From contig NC_063156.1 in NCBI RefSeq assembly GCF_020921035.1, positions 4,588,001-4,652,000 on the forward strand: DNA of 64,000 nt, read 5' to 3'. This document shows, one piece after another, positions 63,562-64,000 of the stretch (its first letter is position 1; each line of letters starts with the position of its first letter). This stretch comes from Rhodamnia argentea (taxonomy: Eukaryota > Streptophyta > Magnoliopsida > Myrtales > Myrtaceae). Under the pieces are notes generated by a model that made no database searches, was not told where the DNA came from, and saw nothing but the letters and a program-made list of their open reading frames with translations. Made by a program: the position numbers and the translations under genes.

Positions 63562-64000
63562 GTATGTTGCACTTCTACTGCATCTCTTGTAACACTGTAA
63601 GCAAAAATCTACCGTTTTCCCACTGCTCGAATTCCCCTTCCTCCCTCTGTCTTCCCTTTTGCCACCTTCTAAAGGAAAATGATAAAAGATCATGTTTCAT
63701 TCATAAGGAGTGAAAAGTAACTATACTTTTCTAAGTCTTGGAATTCTTTTCTTCTGAGGTTTTATTTTATTCAGAGGCCTTGAGTTGAAATCCTGCTAAA
63801 ATAAACCTTATCCTTATTTCAGTCCTCTGCTTCAGCAGAGATTAAAGAGCTCTTCAATGTTTAAGAAAACAATTCTTGCCATTATATCTATTGTTCGAGT
63901 CCAAAAAAAGGAGCCATAATATTTGAATTGTCCTACCAAGTTCGTCTGCGCTGGATCCGGGGCAAGCCGTTATTGAGCATCTGATCTTCATTGCATTTGG
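63562..64000 (+). other. Intron of the DUF212 gene running to the window edge
   Basis: It begins GTATGT after exon 4 and holds no match to the expected last exon. AT-rich and intron-like; the gene continues beyond the window. Confidence 0.6.

Overview
This window is nuclear DNA from a flowering plant, almost certainly a woody dicot. The evidence is multi-exon genes with GT-AG introns, plant-only families (OSCA1, EBS, CLE, pTAC18, PFP-beta), Ty1-copia and RTE-type retroelements, and AT-rich spacers full of short inverted-repeat transposons. A Myrtales (Eucalyptus-like) source is my guess from the style of the repeats; it is not proven here.

Layout. (1) 0.4-8.2 kb holds two intact + strand genes: the beta (catalytic) subunit of PPi-dependent phosphofructokinase (16 exons, 566 aa) and an EBS/SHL-type BAH-PHD chromatin reader (5 exons, 216 aa). 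(2) 8.7-11.3 kb holds an intact - strand pTAC18-like plastid cupin gene. This block is duplicated at 31.1-36.2 kb, where the cupin copy has the same length but two GAG-to-TAG nonsense changes and the block carries several later insertions. (3) 11.6-16.5 kb is a full-length copia element with 350-bp LTRs and a 5-bp target duplication, its polyprotein broken in three places. (4) 17.9-27 kb is a graveyard: a frameshifted, 3'-truncated PEX22 copy, two paralogous - strand remnants, an NB-ARC scrap with small tandem repeats, and MITEs. (5) 28.4-30.3 kb is a 5'-truncated RTE-type LINE with a 15-bp target duplication. (6) 37.9-38.2 kb encodes a CLE signalling peptide on the - strand. (7) 38.5-46 kb is gene-free and carries at least three inverted-repeat elements. 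(8) 46.4-49.3 kb is an RNase III-like (RTL) gene whose first intron contains an inverted copy of its own first exon, itself split by a hAT-like element. (9) 54.5-60.1 kb is an OSCA1-type osmosensitive channel gene (11 exons, 756 aa), followed by a DUF212 gene (61.9 kb onward) that runs off the window.

The intact genes are functionally unrelated, as usual for a plant chromosome: sugar metabolism, flowering-time chromatin, plastid transcription, peptide signalling, dsRNA processing and osmosensing. From memory, the OSCA1/DUF212 pair has adjacent Arabidopsis counterparts (At3g21620/At3g21610), and PEX22 is At3g21865, so part of the window may be an old syntenic block.

The most unusual structure is the RNase III-like gene whose pre-mRNA could fold into double-stranded RNA over its own catalytic exon. 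All exon borders were worked out by eye from splice signals, reading frame and remembered family sequences; no transcript or database search was available.
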